Part shown: positions 1 to 8,044 of the stretch, piece after piece
How the letters are laid out: every line of letters starts with the position of its first letter
Position numbering within the stretch: the first letter of the stretch is position 1
NCBI RefSeq assembly: GCF_003258295.1
Contig: NZ_QKYN01000038.1
Span: 1-64,000 of the forward strand
From: Streptacidiphilus pinicola
Lineage (GTDB): Bacteria > Actinomycetota > Actinomycetes > Streptomycetales > Streptomycetaceae
DNA length: 64,000 bases
Direction of reading: 5' to 3'
The notes under the pieces: generated by a model
What the model saw: the letters and a program-made list of their open reading frames with translations, nothing else
What the model was told of the DNA's origin: nothing
The model's database searches: none
Translations under genes and position numbers: made by a program

Positions 1-1
1 G

Positions 2-112
2 CCGCCGTGCCCGCCCGCGACGAGCCGGCGCGCCAAGGCGCGCGGCCCGCAGGAGGCGCTGCCGCGCACGGCCCCGCGCCGCGGCCCGCCGGCCCTGGCC
101 TGGGCCCACTGA
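2..112 (+). CDS. C-terminal fragment of an unidentified protein (partial)
   Basis: The window opens inside what is probably a gene. The frame ending in TGA at 110-112 has G or C at every third position for 36 codons, while a competing frame ending at 130-132 has several A/T third positions, so the first frame is the better coding candidate. The tail is rich in Pro, Arg and Ala with no motif I recognise, and the family cannot be named. The next 166 bases, up to the disulfide-oxidoreductase gene, show no other gene. Confidence 0.35.
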   Translation, partial: PPCPPATSRRAKARGPQEALPRTAPRRGPPALAWAH

Positions 113-278
113 GCCGCAGCACCTTCACCTGAGCCTCGTTCGTTCCCCGTTCCTGTCGCGTCCGAGCCTCGTCAACCGCGCGCCGCCGTCGGCGGCCCCG
201 CTGTGCTGCCTGCCCCTTAGGGCCCGTTCCCTCACCTCTCCCACCTCTTCCTGCAGTACCACCCGTGTGAGGACGGCC

Positions 279-1121
279 ATGACCAGCAACAAGAACCAGC
301 GCCCCCAGCAGCCCGGCGACGCCCGCGAGCGGCTGCGCAACGCCCGTGTCGCCGAACAGGACCGCAAGCAGCGGCTGCGCCGCGTCGGGATCGCCGCGTC
401 CGTCGCCGCGGCGATCGCCGTCGTCGCGGTCGGCGCCGTCGTCGTGAGCAACCTCGGCGGCTCCGGCTCGTCCGGTTCCGGCGGCGGGACCGTCTCCGCC
501 GACAAGGCGGCCAAGCAGCAGCTCGTCGTGCCCGCGCACGTGTCGAGCAGCGACAACACCGTGATCGTCTACGGCGATCCGAACGCCAAGCACACCCTCG
601 ACGTCTACGAGGACTTCCGCTGCCCGATCTGCGACAAGCTGGAGAAGACCGACGGCCCGACCATCCAGCAGCTCGCCGACAACGGCACCTACAAGATCCA
701 GTACCACCTGGCCACCTTCCTGGACGACAACCTCGGCGGCACCGGCTCCATGGACGCGCTCGAGGTCGCCGCGGCCGCGCTGAACGAGGGCGGCCCGGCC
801 ATGTTCAAGGCCTTCCACGACGTGCTCTACGCCAACCAGCCCGCGGAGACCACCGACGGCTTCGGCAACCTGAACCACCTGCTGGACCTGGCCAAGAAGG
901 TGCCCGGCCTGGTCACCCCGCAGTTCACCAAGGAGGTGCAGGACCGGGTCTTCGCTCCGTGGGCGCAGAAGGTCACCGACGCCTTCAACGCCAGCGGCGT
1001 CCAGGGCACGCCGACGCTGAAGCTGGACGGCAAGGCGGTCAACGTCTTCGACAACCAGGGCAACCCGATCACTCCCGCCCAGTACACCGCGCTCATCCAG
1101 CAGACCGCCGGGGCGAAGTGA
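279..1121 (+). CDS. membrane-anchored DsbA-like thiol:disulfide oxidoreductase
   Basis: Thioredoxin-fold protein of 280 residues. A charged cytoplasmic N-terminus is followed by one membrane segment (about residues 36-57), a Gly/Ser linker and a DsbA-like domain carrying the active site C-P-I-C (about 115-118) and a cis-proline-type segment G-T-P-T-L near the C-terminus. It should oxidise or isomerise cysteines in exported proteins outside the membrane. ATG 279 is preferred over GTG 267 because a GAGGA ribosome binding site lies just before it. Its TGA overlaps the GTG of the VKOR gene, so the two are translationally coupled; VKOR enzymes re-oxidise DsbA partners, which fits. The family call is secure; substrates are unknown. 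Confidence 0.9.
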   Translation: MTSNKNQRPQQPGDARERLRNARVAEQDRKQRLRRVGIAASVAAAIAVVAVGAVVVSNLGGSGSSGSGGGTVSADKAAKQQLVVPAHVSSSDNTVIVYGDPNAKHTLDVYEDFRCPICDKLEKTDGPTIQQLADNGTYKIQYHLATFLDDNLGGTGSMDALEVAAAALNEGGPAMFKAFHDVLYANQPAETTDGFGNLNHLLDLAKKVPGLVTPQFTKEVQDRVFAPWAQKVTDAFNASGVQGTPTLKLDGKAVNVFDNQGNPITPAQYTALIQQTAGAK

Positions 1122-1717
1122 ACACCCGCGTCGCCGCCTCGCGCGGCTACGCGCTGCTCCTGGTCATAGCCGGCGGCCTGGCACTCGCCGCGGCGTCGGT
1201 GCTGACGCTGGAGAAGATCCGACTGCTGGAGAACCCGCACTACAACCCCAGCTGCAACATCAACCCGGTCATCGCCTGCGGCTCGGTCATGCGCACCGCC
1301 CAGGCCTCCGCCTTCGGCTTCCCCAACTCCCTCCTCGGGGTCGGCGCGTTCGCCGTGGTGGTGACCATCGGGGTCGTCGCGCTCACCGGCGTCCGCCTCC
1401 CACGATGGTTCTGGCTCGGACTCCAGGCGGGCATGCTCTTCGGCGTCTGCTTCGTCGGCTGGCTCATCGACCAGACGCTCTACTCCATCGGCGCGGTCTG
1501 CCCGTACTGCATGGTCGTCTGGGTCACGATGATCCCGCTCTTCTGGTACACCACCGTCCACAACCTCCGCACCGGCGCCATCCCCCTCCCCACCGGAGCC
1601 CGGGACCGCGTCCCCGCTGCGTCGGGCTGGTACTGGCTCCTGCCGTTCGTGGGCTACCTCACCGTCACCCTGCTGGTGCTGGACCGCTTCTGGTACTACT
1701 GGAAGACGTTGATCTGA
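1118..1717 (+). CDS. vitamin K epoxide reductase (VKOR) family membrane protein
   Basis: Integral membrane protein of 199 residues with four or five hydrophobic helices. It has the VKOR cysteine signature: a loop pair in C-N-I-N-P-V-I-A-C-G (about residues 46-54) and a membrane-embedded C-P-Y-C motif (about 129-132). Actinobacterial VKORs pass electrons from a DsbA partner to quinone, replacing DsbB. The GTG start overlaps the stop of the preceding DsbA-like gene by four bases, supporting a functional pair. Residue positions are approximate counts. Confidence 0.92.
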   Translation: MNTRVAASRGYALLLVIAGGLALAAASVLTLEKIRLLENPHYNPSCNINPVIACGSVMRTAQASAFGFPNSLLGVGAFAVVVTIGVVALTGVRLPRWFWLGLQAGMLFGVCFVGWLIDQTLYSIGAVCPYCMVVWVTMIPLFWYTTVHNLRTGAIPLPTGARDRVPAASGWYWLLPFVGYLTVTLLVLDRFWYYWKTLI

Positions 1718-1758
1718 CGCGTCCCGCCCACTCGAAGGTGAGTCGCCTGGTGTGGCGC

Positions 1759-1770
1759 TAGTCTCCGGCC
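1759..1770 (+). promoter_or_regulatory. leaderless-type promoter of the DUF402 gene
   Basis: A -10-like TAGTCT at 1759-1764 is followed by six bases and then the ATG at 1771. This spacing puts the transcript start at or next to the start codon, and no ribosome binding site is visible. Confidence 0.5.
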
Positions 1771-2283
1771 ATGGAGCAACGAGAGGTTCGGGTCGTCGTC
1801 CGCAAGTTCGACGGCAGCCGGCACTGGCACCACACCATGCTGCGGCTGGGCGAGGACGAGTACGGGGTCTGGCTCGGTGCGCCGGTCGGGACGGTCTACG
1901 GCAAGGGCGAGGACCCGGCGGTCTACGTCAGTCGGGAGCGACGGGTCATGCTCTTCCCCCGTGACACCTGGTGGACGGCCATGTTCCAGGAGGCCCCCGC
2001 GCGGCTGGACGTGTACTGCGACGTCACCACGCCGCCCGAGTGGGTCCACCCGGGCGAGGTGACCACCGTCGACCTGGATCTGGACGTCTGCCGGACGCGT
2101 GCGGACGCGTCCGTGCAGGTTGTCGACGAGGACGAGTTCGCCGAGCACCAGGTGCGGTACGGCTATCCGCCGCAGGTGATCGGCCAGGCGGAGGGCGCGG
2201 CGGAGTGGCTGTCGGCCGCGCTTCGCGACGGGGTCGAACCCTTCGGCAGCCGCTACCGCACGTGGCTCGCCCAGGTCGGCTGA
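1771..2283 (+). CDS. DUF402 domain protein
   Basis: Protein of 170 residues spanning a DUF402 domain (FomD/RatA-like barrel). It shows the family's typical run: an R-K-F-D-G start, a P-R-D-T-W-W-T-A segment, then a Y-C-D-V-T-T-P element leading to acidic strand motifs with D-L-D-L-D-V. Characterised DUF402 relatives are nucleotide diphosphate or phosphonate-nucleotide hydrolases that use acidic metal ligands; a similar hydrolase role is inference here. A TAGTCT element six bases before the ATG suggests a leaderless transcript independent of the upstream pair. Confidence 0.8.
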   Translation: MEQREVRVVVRKFDGSRHWHHTMLRLGEDEYGVWLGAPVGTVYGKGEDPAVYVSRERRVMLFPRDTWWTAMFQEAPARLDVYCDVTTPPEWVHPGEVTTVDLDLDVCRTRADASVQVVDEDEFAEHQVRYGYPPQVIGQAEGAAEWLSAALRDGVEPFGSRYRTWLAQVG

Positions 2284-2292
2284 GTCGAGGAG

Positions 2293-2562
2293 TCAGAGCA
2301 GATCCCCGACGGCCACGTTCATGACGGGCCGCTCGTAGCGGAGTTCGCGGCACGGGACCGGGACGGGCTCCGGGACGCCCTGGCCGGCCGCGAGGATCTG
2401 CAGGGCGGAGACGCGGGACTCCGCCGCGGCCAGGCGCTGCCGGAGGGTGCCGTTCTCCGCCCTCAGGGCCGCGCCGCGCCGCCGCTCCTCGGCGAGATCG
2501 CGCTCCGCGTCCTGCAGGCGCTGCAGGGTGCGCTGCAGCCAGGCGGCAATCTGGTCGGACAT
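2293..2562 (-). CDS. small coiled-coil protein of unknown function
   Basis: Protein of 89 residues. Residues about 8-55 are rich in Leu, Arg, Glu and Ala with heptad-like spacing, predicting a coiled coil; the C-terminal third is Pro/Val rich and ends in a short hydrophobic stretch. No family is recognised. It lies nine bases downstream of a minimal LuxR-type gene on the same strand, so the two are probably cotranscribed, and a DNA-binding adaptor or dimerisation partner is conceivable but unsupported. Confidence 0.55.
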   Translation of the reverse strand: MSDQIAAWLQRTLQRLQDAERDLAEERRRGAALRAENGTLRQRLAAAESRVSALQILAAGQGVPEPVPVPCRELRYERPVMNVAVGDLL

Positions 2563-2571
2563 GGTCTGCTC

Positions 2572-2799
2572 CTATCTGACAGCGTGGTCGTCCAAGAGGC
2601 CCACCCGGTAGCCGGCGGCGACCGCGGCCGGGGCGGTGTGCACGTCGAGGGTGCGGTAGATGCCCTGCTGGTGGGTGCGGACCGTGTCCCGGCCCAGCAC
2701 CAACTCCCCGGCGATCTCGGGCGTGGTGAGGCCACGGGCCATGAGCGTGAGGATCTCGTGCTGACGCGGGGTCAGTACCGGGATGTCGTGGCGGCTCAT
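2572..2799 (-). CDS. minimal LuxR-type helix-turn-helix protein
   Basis: Protein of only 75 residues, essentially a stand-alone LuxR/GerE DNA-binding domain. It starts at L-T-P-R-Q-H-E-I-L, continues with G-L-T-T-P-E-I-A and the recognition helix region G-R-D-T-V-R-T-H, and has no receiver or sensor domain. The ATG at 2799 has a GGAG ribosome binding site; an in-frame ATG at 2898 would add residues that do not look like protein. It precedes the coiled-coil gene on the same strand. Binding as a dimer like other GerE domains is expected; targets are unknown. Confidence 0.75.
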   Translation of the reverse strand: MSRHDIPVLTPRQHEILTLMARGLTTPEIAGELVLGRDTVRTHQQGIYRTLDVHTAPAAVAAGYRVGLLDDHAVR

Positions 2800-2978
2800 C
2801 GCGGGGACTCCGTCCGTCCGGTCGGGGTTGGTTTCGGTTGGTCGGGCAGGTGTCTGGGTCGCCTGTCCGGCTCGCCGCCACTGTGGCAGGTGCCGCATGA
2901 GCGCGGCTGGGACTGCTCGGCGCGGCAGAATCGTGCTGTGAAGCCGAACGGTGAGCCGAGGCGGAGGACGTGGACCCG

Positions 2979-3350
2979 ATGACCGAGCATCCGGCGGTCG
3001 CCTTCCTGCGGGCGGCGCAGGGAGTGGCCGAGGAGCGGGCGCGGGCGGCGGAGGAGCCGGCGCCGCTGCTGTGGCCGACGCATCCGGTGGAGTTCCTGCT
3101 GGCCGGTCAGGAGGTGACCACGCCCGAGACGCGGGCGGCGGAGGCGCACATCCGGCTGCACCTGCCCGACGCGGTGCTGCGGCGGATCGAGGCGGAGCGC
3201 GGGATCCTCGCGGACCACGCCAGGGTCGACCGCCGCTGTGCCGTCTGCGCGGACGCGGGCGGGCCGCTCGAGTGGCCGTGCCCGACCGTGCTCGGGCTCG
3301 CCCGTGCGTGGGGCTGGGATGCCGCCGACGAGGCCGGTCAGGCGGGGTAG
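2979..3350 (+). CDS. DUF6221 family protein
   Basis: Protein of 123 residues with the layout of DUF6221, a family common in Streptomyces and often near mobile or prophage-like genes: an acidic helical start with V-A-F-L-R-A, a central D-A-V-L-R-R-I-E-A-E-R motif, and a C-terminal cysteine pair region (C-A-V-C ... W-P-C). The cysteines could bind a metal. ATG 2979 has a GGAGG about ten bases upstream; GTG 2970 is too close to it. Function is unknown. Its last 13 bases overlap the end of the convergent hydrolase gene. Confidence 0.7.
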   Translation: MTEHPAVAFLRAAQGVAEERARAAEEPAPLLWPTHPVEFLLAGQEVTTPETRAAEAHIRLHLPDAVLRRIEAERGILADHARVDRRCAVCADAGGPLEWPCPTVLGLARAWGWDAADEAGQAG

Positions 3351-4138
3351 ACGGGGCAGGCGTCCAGGAAGTCGAGCACGAGCGGGCTCGCGACCTCGCG
3401 GAACTCCTCGAAGTAGGCGTGGCGGGCGCCCGGGATCAGGTGCATCCGGGCGTCGGGGATGCGCTGTGCGAGCAGCGGGGCATTCGCGGACGGGTTGAAC
3501 CGGTCAGCCGTGCCGTGGACGACCAGGGTCGGTGCGGTGATGTCCGGCAGGACCTCCCAGGCGTCATGGCGGCGGCTCGCGACGAGGTGGCGGCCACGGG
3601 CGTACGCGGGCATGCGCGGGTCACCGGTCGTCCCGTAGGGCCCGGGGTGGGTGGCCAGCCACGCGGGCGTGTACATCAGGTCGAGCAGGGTCGCGCGGGC
3701 CGCCTGCGCGTCGCGGGAGGCGAGGGCGGTGCTGACCTCCCGGTCCCGTTCGAGGCCGTGCAGGCCGCCGGGCGTGGTGCAGCCCAGGACCAGCCGGCGG
3801 ACGCGGTCGGGGTGCCGGGCGGCGACCAACTGTGCCACCCGGCCGCCCATGGAGGTGCCGTAGACGTCGGCGCGGTCGATACCGAGCGCGTCCAGGACGG
3901 AGACGACGTCCTCGGCGAAGCCCGGCGTGCTGTAGGGCACGTCGGGCTTGTCGCTGTCGCCGGTGCCGCGGTAGTCGAGCGTGACCGTCGTCCGCGAGGC
4001 GTCGAAGTCCGCGCGGACGCTGTCCCACCAGTGGTGGCTGTTCGACTGGCCGGAGAGCAGGACGAGCGGGGTCCCGGTGCCCGTGCCCCGGACCTGGTGG
4101 GCGATCCGGGTCCCGTCGGGCGCGGTGGCGTGCGGCAT
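3338..4138 (-). CDS. alpha/beta-fold hydrolase
   Basis: Protein of 266 residues with the alpha/beta hydrolase layout: oxyanion strand L-V-L-L-S-G-Q, a D-Y-R-G-T-G-D-S-D motif, nucleophile elbow G-T-S-M-G-G (Ser about 96), a late H-G-T-A-D-R-F-N acid region and a terminal G-A-R-H-A-Y histidine. The closest recognised relatives are 3-oxoadipate-enol-lactonase-like esterases. The substrate cannot be inferred. It is followed by a short monooxygenase-fold gene in the same direction upstream (36-base gap), so the two may form a small operon. Confidence 0.82.
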   Translation of the reverse strand: MPHATAPDGTRIAHQVRGTGTGTPLVLLSGQSNSHHWWDSVRADFDASRTTVTLDYRGTGDSDKPDVPYSTPGFAEDVVSVLDALGIDRADVYGTSMGGRVAQLVAARHPDRVRRLVLGCTTPGGLHGLERDREVSTALASRDAQAARATLLDLMYTPAWLATHPGPYGTTGDPRMPAYARGRHLVASRRHDAWEVLPDITAPTLVVHGTADRFNPSANAPLLAQRIPDARMHLIPGARHAYFEEFREVASPLVLDFLDACPVYPA

Positions 4139-4173
4139 CTCGGGGGTGCTCTCCGGGGTGAAGACGGGGCTGG

Positions 4174-4521
4174 TCAGGCCGACTTCGGGCCGGTCTGCTG
4201 GACGACCTCGAAGGACCAGAGCGAGGAACCGGTCGCGGCGGGACGCGGCGCGGCGTCGCCCTCACCCTGCGGCCGACCGCTCTGACCGCCGCCGCCGTGC
4301 GCGGCCTGCATCGGGCCGGACATCCAGTTCTGGTAGTCCTCCTCGCTGCGCCACCGCGTGTACACCAGGTACTGGTCGGTGCCCTCGACCGGACGCAGCA
4401 GTTCGAACCACTCGAAGCCGTCGGAGCCCTCCACCACGCCCGCCCGGGACGCGAAGCGCTGCTCCAGCGTGGCGCGCATCTCCGCCGGAACGGTGAGTGC
4501 GTTGATCTTGACGATGCTCAT
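4174..4521 (-). CDS. antibiotic biosynthesis monooxygenase (ABM) fold protein
   Basis: Protein of 115 residues with a dimeric ferredoxin-like ABM domain in the first 75: I-V-K-I-N-A at the start, G-F-E-W-F-E-L-L-R-P in the centre, and Y-L-V-Y-T-R-W-R-S-E-E-D-Y at the end. Relatives include MhuD/IsdG-type haem-degrading enzymes; the region resembles them closely, but haem ligands cannot be assigned with certainty. ATG 4521 matches the family start. It sits upstream of the alpha/beta hydrolase in the same orientation. Confidence 0.72.
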   Translation of the reverse strand: MSIVKINALTVPAEMRATLEQRFASRAGVVEGSDGFEWFELLRPVEGTDQYLVYTRWRSEEDYQNWMSGPMQAAHGGGGQSGRPQGEGDAAPRPAATGSSLWSFEVVQQTGPKSA

Positions 4522-4708
4522 GGCCCCATCTTGCCAGGCCGGGCCCGTCGGCCCGGGGAGCGGGGCGCCTGGTGGGGCGTCACCCCCGGCCCTTACGGGC
4601 TGGGGGGACGTCCCGCCTCTTCGACGCACGAGGCGGCGCATCGGTTCCCGGTTTCGTGACGCACATCACGCCGTTCCGGATCCGGCCGCCGCCGGGACGC
4701 CTCGGCCC

Positions 4709-4721
4709 TAGAGTGCCGCGT
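4709..4721 (+). promoter_or_regulatory. leaderless-type promoter
   Basis: TAGAGT at 4709-4714 followed by seven bases before GTG 4722, with no ribosome binding site. This arrangement also supports the choice of GTG 4722 over the several in-frame upstream codons. Confidence 0.45.
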
Positions 4722-5462
4722 GTGGCAGAGGACCGACCCGAGAACCCCCCTGAGCTGCTCGTTCGCCTCGAGCATGCCGCCGCGCGATTCGCCGCCGCGG
4801 CGGACGCGCTGACGGATCGCCAGGCGCGCGAGACATCCGGACTGCCGGGTTGGACCCGGGGCCACGTGATCACCCACGTCGCGCGCAGCGCCGACGTCTA
4901 CCGGTGGCTGCTGCGACTGGCGACCACCGGGGTCGAACCCGGTCCGCGCGCCGACGGGACCGCCCTCGCGCGGGCACTGCGCGAGGGCGCGGGCAGGGAC
5001 GCCACCGAGCTGGCGGCGGACCTGCGCCGCAGCCTGGACGGCATGCTGGAGGCGGCGGCCGCCGTCCCGGCGGACCGCTGGGCGACGCTGGTCAGCGCGC
5101 TCGCCGGCTGGCGGCATCCGGCGTGGTTCACCCTCCAGCGGGCCCGCCGTGAGCTGGAGACCCACCACGTCGACCTCGCGGTCGGCTACGGCTCCGCCGA
5201 CTGGCCCGAGGCGTACGTCGCCTGGGCGCTCGACGCCACCCTGCCCGCTCTCGCGGCCCGCGGTTTCCCCCTCGCCCGCGTCAGCGCCGTCGACCTCGGC
5301 CGCACCTGGCGGCTCGCGTCGGACGGCCCGTCCGCGTCCGGCTCCGGCCACGCCCTGCTCGCCTGGCTTGCGGGCCGCGCCGACGGCACGGGCCTGGTCG
5401 AGGAGCACCTGCTGCCGTCCCCGCCGCCGTGGCCCCAACCGCCGGTCCCCGGCTGGGACTGA
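4722..5462 (+). CDS. maleylpyruvate isomerase family (mycothiol-dependent) protein
   Basis: Protein of 246 residues with the MDMPI N-terminal domain. The motif G-W-T-R-G-H-V-I-T-H-V-A-R-S and the later E-T-H-H-V-D-L supply the His/Glu/His set that binds zinc in mycothiol-dependent maleylpyruvate isomerase. Family members add or isomerise using mycothiol as thiol cofactor in actinobacteria. The C-terminal part (R-T-W-R-L onward) resembles the SCP2-like accessory domain. The ring substrate is unknown, and many paralogues are probably not maleylpyruvate isomerases. Confidence 0.8.
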   Translation: MAEDRPENPPELLVRLEHAAARFAAAADALTDRQARETSGLPGWTRGHVITHVARSADVYRWLLRLATTGVEPGPRADGTALARALREGAGRDATELAADLRRSLDGMLEAAAAVPADRWATLVSALAGWRHPAWFTLQRARRELETHHVDLAVGYGSADWPEAYVAWALDATLPALAARGFPLARVSAVDLGRTWRLASDGPSASGSGHALLAWLAGRADGTGLVEEHLLPSPPPWPQPPVPGWD

Positions 5463-5496
5463 GCACCGCGCGGGCGCACCGCGGACTGGCGCGGGG

Positions 5497-7134
5497 TCAG
5501 CTCAGCGAAGCCGCGCGGTGGGTGGGCCGGCCGGCCAGGACGGTCAGGAGGACCGGGAGGGCGGCGAGGTCGCTGTCCGGCACGGCGAGCGGGTTGTCCG
5601 CGAAGACCGTGAGGTCGGCGCGGTGGCCGAGGGCGATCCGGCCGGCGCGGGCCTCGTCGCCGGCGACCCAGGCCGGGTTGACGGTGTAGCCCTGGAGCGC
5701 CTGGAGCGGGGTCAGTGCCTGCTCGGGGCCGTGCGGCGGCAGGGAGAGGTCGCCGGGACGGCGGTGCCGGGCGCCGGCCATGACCCCGAGCGGCGGGAAC
5801 GGCGCGATCGGCCAGTCCGAGCCGAGGACCACCCGCACGCCCGCGTCCCACAGGTCGCGGCAGCGGAACGCGCGCGCGGCGCGCTCCTCGCCCAGGCGGC
5901 GGGACCAGTTGTCGGTGTGGTCGGCGCGCGTGTACTCGCAGCAGTGGGTGGGCTGCATCGACGCGGTGACGCCGAGTCCGGCGAAGCGGCGGACGGTGTC
6001 GTCCGGGACGGTCTCGATGTGCTCGACGCGGTGCCGGACGTCGTCGCTCTTTTCGGCGTACGCCGAAAAGGCGCGGGCCTTCTCCACGGAGTCGAGGACG
6101 TGGCGGACCGCGGCGTCGCCGATGGCGTGGGTCGCGGTCGGCACCCCGGCCGCGTGCAACTGCGCCACGACGCGCGTGTAGGCCTCGGGCTCGGGCCAGA
6201 AGGCGTGGGTGGACTGGCCGTGGCAGTCGGGCTGCTCCAGCCACGCGGTGCCGTTGTCGATCGTGCCGTCCATGAACATCTTCACGCCCGCGACCTGCCA
6301 GAGCGCGCCGCCACGGCCCTGGAGGGCGATCAGCGCGGCCACGGCCTGCTCGTCGGCGCCGGGCTGGGACCAGGGCGCGACCCGCAGCCGCAGCCCGAGC
6401 TCGCCGCTCTCCTCCAGCTCCCGGTAGATGTCGAGGCTGTCGCCGACCGCGTCCATCGCGTGCCCGCCGGTCAGGCCGGTCGCGGCCATCCGTCGCAACA
6501 CCTCGGCGGTCGCCGCGCGGATCTCGTCCTTGGTGGCCTTGGGCGCGACCGACTCGACGACCTCGCAGGCGGCGTCCTCCAGCAGCAGGCCGGTGGGACG
6601 GCCGTCCGCGTCGCAGACGATCTCCGCGGACTGCTCGAAGGAGCGCGGCCCGTCCACCCCGGCCAGCTCCAGCGCGCGGGCGCCGGCCAGCTGGGAGTGG
6701 CCGTCGAACAGGTCCAGCAGGGCCGGGACGCCGTCGAGCACCGCGCCGATCGAGGCCGCGGCGACGGGCTGGTCGCCGAAGGTGTTCGGGTCCAGGCCCC
6801 AGCCGCGCAGCCACGCGCCCGGCGCGAGCTCGCCCGCCGCTCCGGCCAGCGCCGCGCGGACACCGGCGAGGTCGGTGCAGCCGGACAGGTCCACGCCGCG
6901 GGTCCGCTCGGCGCCCGAGACGGGGTGCAGGTGGCTGTCGACCAGGCCCGGCGTGACGACCGCGCCGCGCAGGTCCACGACGGTGGCCGCGGGACCGGCC
7001 AGCGCGCGGATCTCGCGGTCGTCGCCGAGGGCGACGATCTCCCCGTGGGCGGCGGCCAGCGCCGTTTGCGGCAGGAACGTGCCGGTCGCCGGGTCGAGCA
7101 GGCGGGCGGAGAGCAGGACGAGATCGGGGTGCAC
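5497..7134 (-). CDS. amidohydrolase family 3 (YtcJ-like) metal hydrolase
   Basis: Protein of 545 residues typical of the YtcJ/Nfd amidohydrolases. It has D-S-H-L-H-P near residue 70 (metal HxH), the central T-H-A-I-G-D and H-R-V-E-H-I-E histidine motifs, and G-S-D-W-P-I-A-P, which carries the catalytic aspartate. It likely hydrolyses an amide or C-N bond of a small cyclic or formamide substrate in the cytoplasm. GTG 7134 has AAGGAG about eight bases upstream. A TetR gene lies 65 bases upstream in the same orientation, so that regulator probably controls it. Confidence 0.85.
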   Translation of the reverse strand: MHPDLVLLSARLLDPATGTFLPQTALAAAHGEIVALGDDREIRALAGPAATVVDLRGAVVTPGLVDSHLHPVSGAERTRGVDLSGCTDLAGVRAALAGAAGELAPGAWLRGWGLDPNTFGDQPVAAASIGAVLDGVPALLDLFDGHSQLAGARALELAGVDGPRSFEQSAEIVCDADGRPTGLLLEDAACEVVESVAPKATKDEIRAATAEVLRRMAATGLTGGHAMDAVGDSLDIYRELEESGELGLRLRVAPWSQPGADEQAVAALIALQGRGGALWQVAGVKMFMDGTIDNGTAWLEQPDCHGQSTHAFWPEPEAYTRVVAQLHAAGVPTATHAIGDAAVRHVLDSVEKARAFSAYAEKSDDVRHRVEHIETVPDDTVRRFAGLGVTASMQPTHCCEYTRADHTDNWSRRLGEERAARAFRCRDLWDAGVRVVLGSDWPIAPFPPLGVMAGARHRRPGDLSLPPHGPEQALTPLQALQGYTVNPAWVAGDEARAGRIALGHRADLTVFADNPLAVPDSDLAALPVLLTVLAGRPTHRAASLS

Positions 7135-7199
7135 GGACTGGACTCCTTCGAAGGGGTGGGGATGCGGGCGGCGCGGCGGCCGGACACGGCCCCGGCCCC

Positions 7200-7922
7200 T
7201 CAGGCGGTGGGGGCCGGGGGGACGGCTCCGTTCGCGAGTGGTTCGCTCGCGGCCGCGCCGTTCGCCGTGCCGCTCGCCACGGCGTCGTGCACCAGCGCAA
7301 GCAGGCTGCCCTCGGGCAGACCGAGTTCGCGCTCCGCGGTGACGACGGCCATGTTCGTGACGGCCGGCGGCCGGTTGCTGCGGTCGGTGTTCGCGTGGAC
7401 GCCGAGGCCGTCGAGGACGACCAGGATCTGGATCGCCGCCACCGCCGGGTCGGCCGGACGGAACGCGCCCTCTGCGGTCCCCTCGCGCAGCAGCCGGGTG
7501 ATCCGGTCGCGCCAGGCGGCCTCCTGGACGGCGACCCGCTCCGCGAGCACCGGCCGGAACCGGCTCAGGTGCCGGGCGTTGAGCCAGAGCCGGCTCATGT
7601 CGTCGTAGCGCGCTCCGGTGGCGCGGGCGAAGAACCGGGCCAGCTGGTCCAGCGCGGAGCCGGCCGGCCGCTCGGCCGGGATCAGCTCCTCCAGCTCCTC
7701 GCTCGCCGCCGTCCCGAAGGCCTCGGCCACCAGCTCCTCCGCCACGGGGAAGTAGTGGCTGATCAGGCCGGGCCGGACGGCGAGGTCCTCGGCGACCCGG
7801 CGCATGGTGATGCACTCCAGCCCCTCGGTCAGCGCGAGCGTGGCGGCCCGGCCCACGATCTCGGCCCGGCGCGCCTTGGGGCTCTTACGGACCCGCTGCT
7901 TGGCTGGGGCGCTCGACGACAT
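7200..7922 (-). CDS. TetR family transcriptional regulator
   Basis: Protein of 240 residues. The N-terminal helix-turn-helix (about residues 15-65) contains R-R-A-E-I-V-G-R-A, then T-M-R-R-V-A-E-D-L-A-V-R-P-G-L-I-S-H-Y-F, a clear TetR signature; the C-terminal domain is the ligand and dimer part, ending in an Ala-rich tail. It is transcribed ahead of the amidohydrolase gene. A perfect dyad lies 10 bases upstream of its ATG, and a TAGCGT element seven bases before the start predicts a leaderless transcript whose -10 overlaps that dyad, which fits autorepression. Confidence 0.85.
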   Translation of the reverse strand: MSSSAPAKQRVRKSPKARRAEIVGRAATLALTEGLECITMRRVAEDLAVRPGLISHYFPVAEELVAEAFGTAASEELEELIPAERPAGSALDQLARFFARATGARYDDMSRLWLNARHLSRFRPVLAERVAVQEAAWRDRITRLLREGTAEGAFRPADPAVAAIQILVVLDGLGVHANTDRSNRPPAVTNMAVVTAERELGLPEGSLLALVHDAVASGTANGAAASEPLANGAVPPAPTA

Positions 7923-7932
7923 GCCCCGAACG

Positions 7933-7954
7933 CTATTGGATGCTCGACCAATAG
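7933..7954. promoter_or_regulatory. candidate TetR operator (dyad) and -10 region
   Basis: Perfect inverted repeat: CTATTGG at 7933-7939 and CCAATAG at 7948-7954, with an eight-base spacer. It overlaps the predicted -10 (minus-strand TAGCGT) of the TetR gene, the usual place for an autoregulatory TetR operator. Confidence 0.6.
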
Positions 7955-8044
7955 ACAAGCCCGCCTCGTCGGCGGGCTGGGGTGCGGGTTCGTCGGCGGA
8001 CCGTGAAGGCGTCATGGGTCCACCCTTCCACGGCCCCCGGTCCG

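Noticed and set aside
5186-7300. Second minus-strand frame over the amidohydrolase
   Set aside because: Arg/Pro-rich translation with no domain, while the adjacent frame holds a full amidohydrolase.
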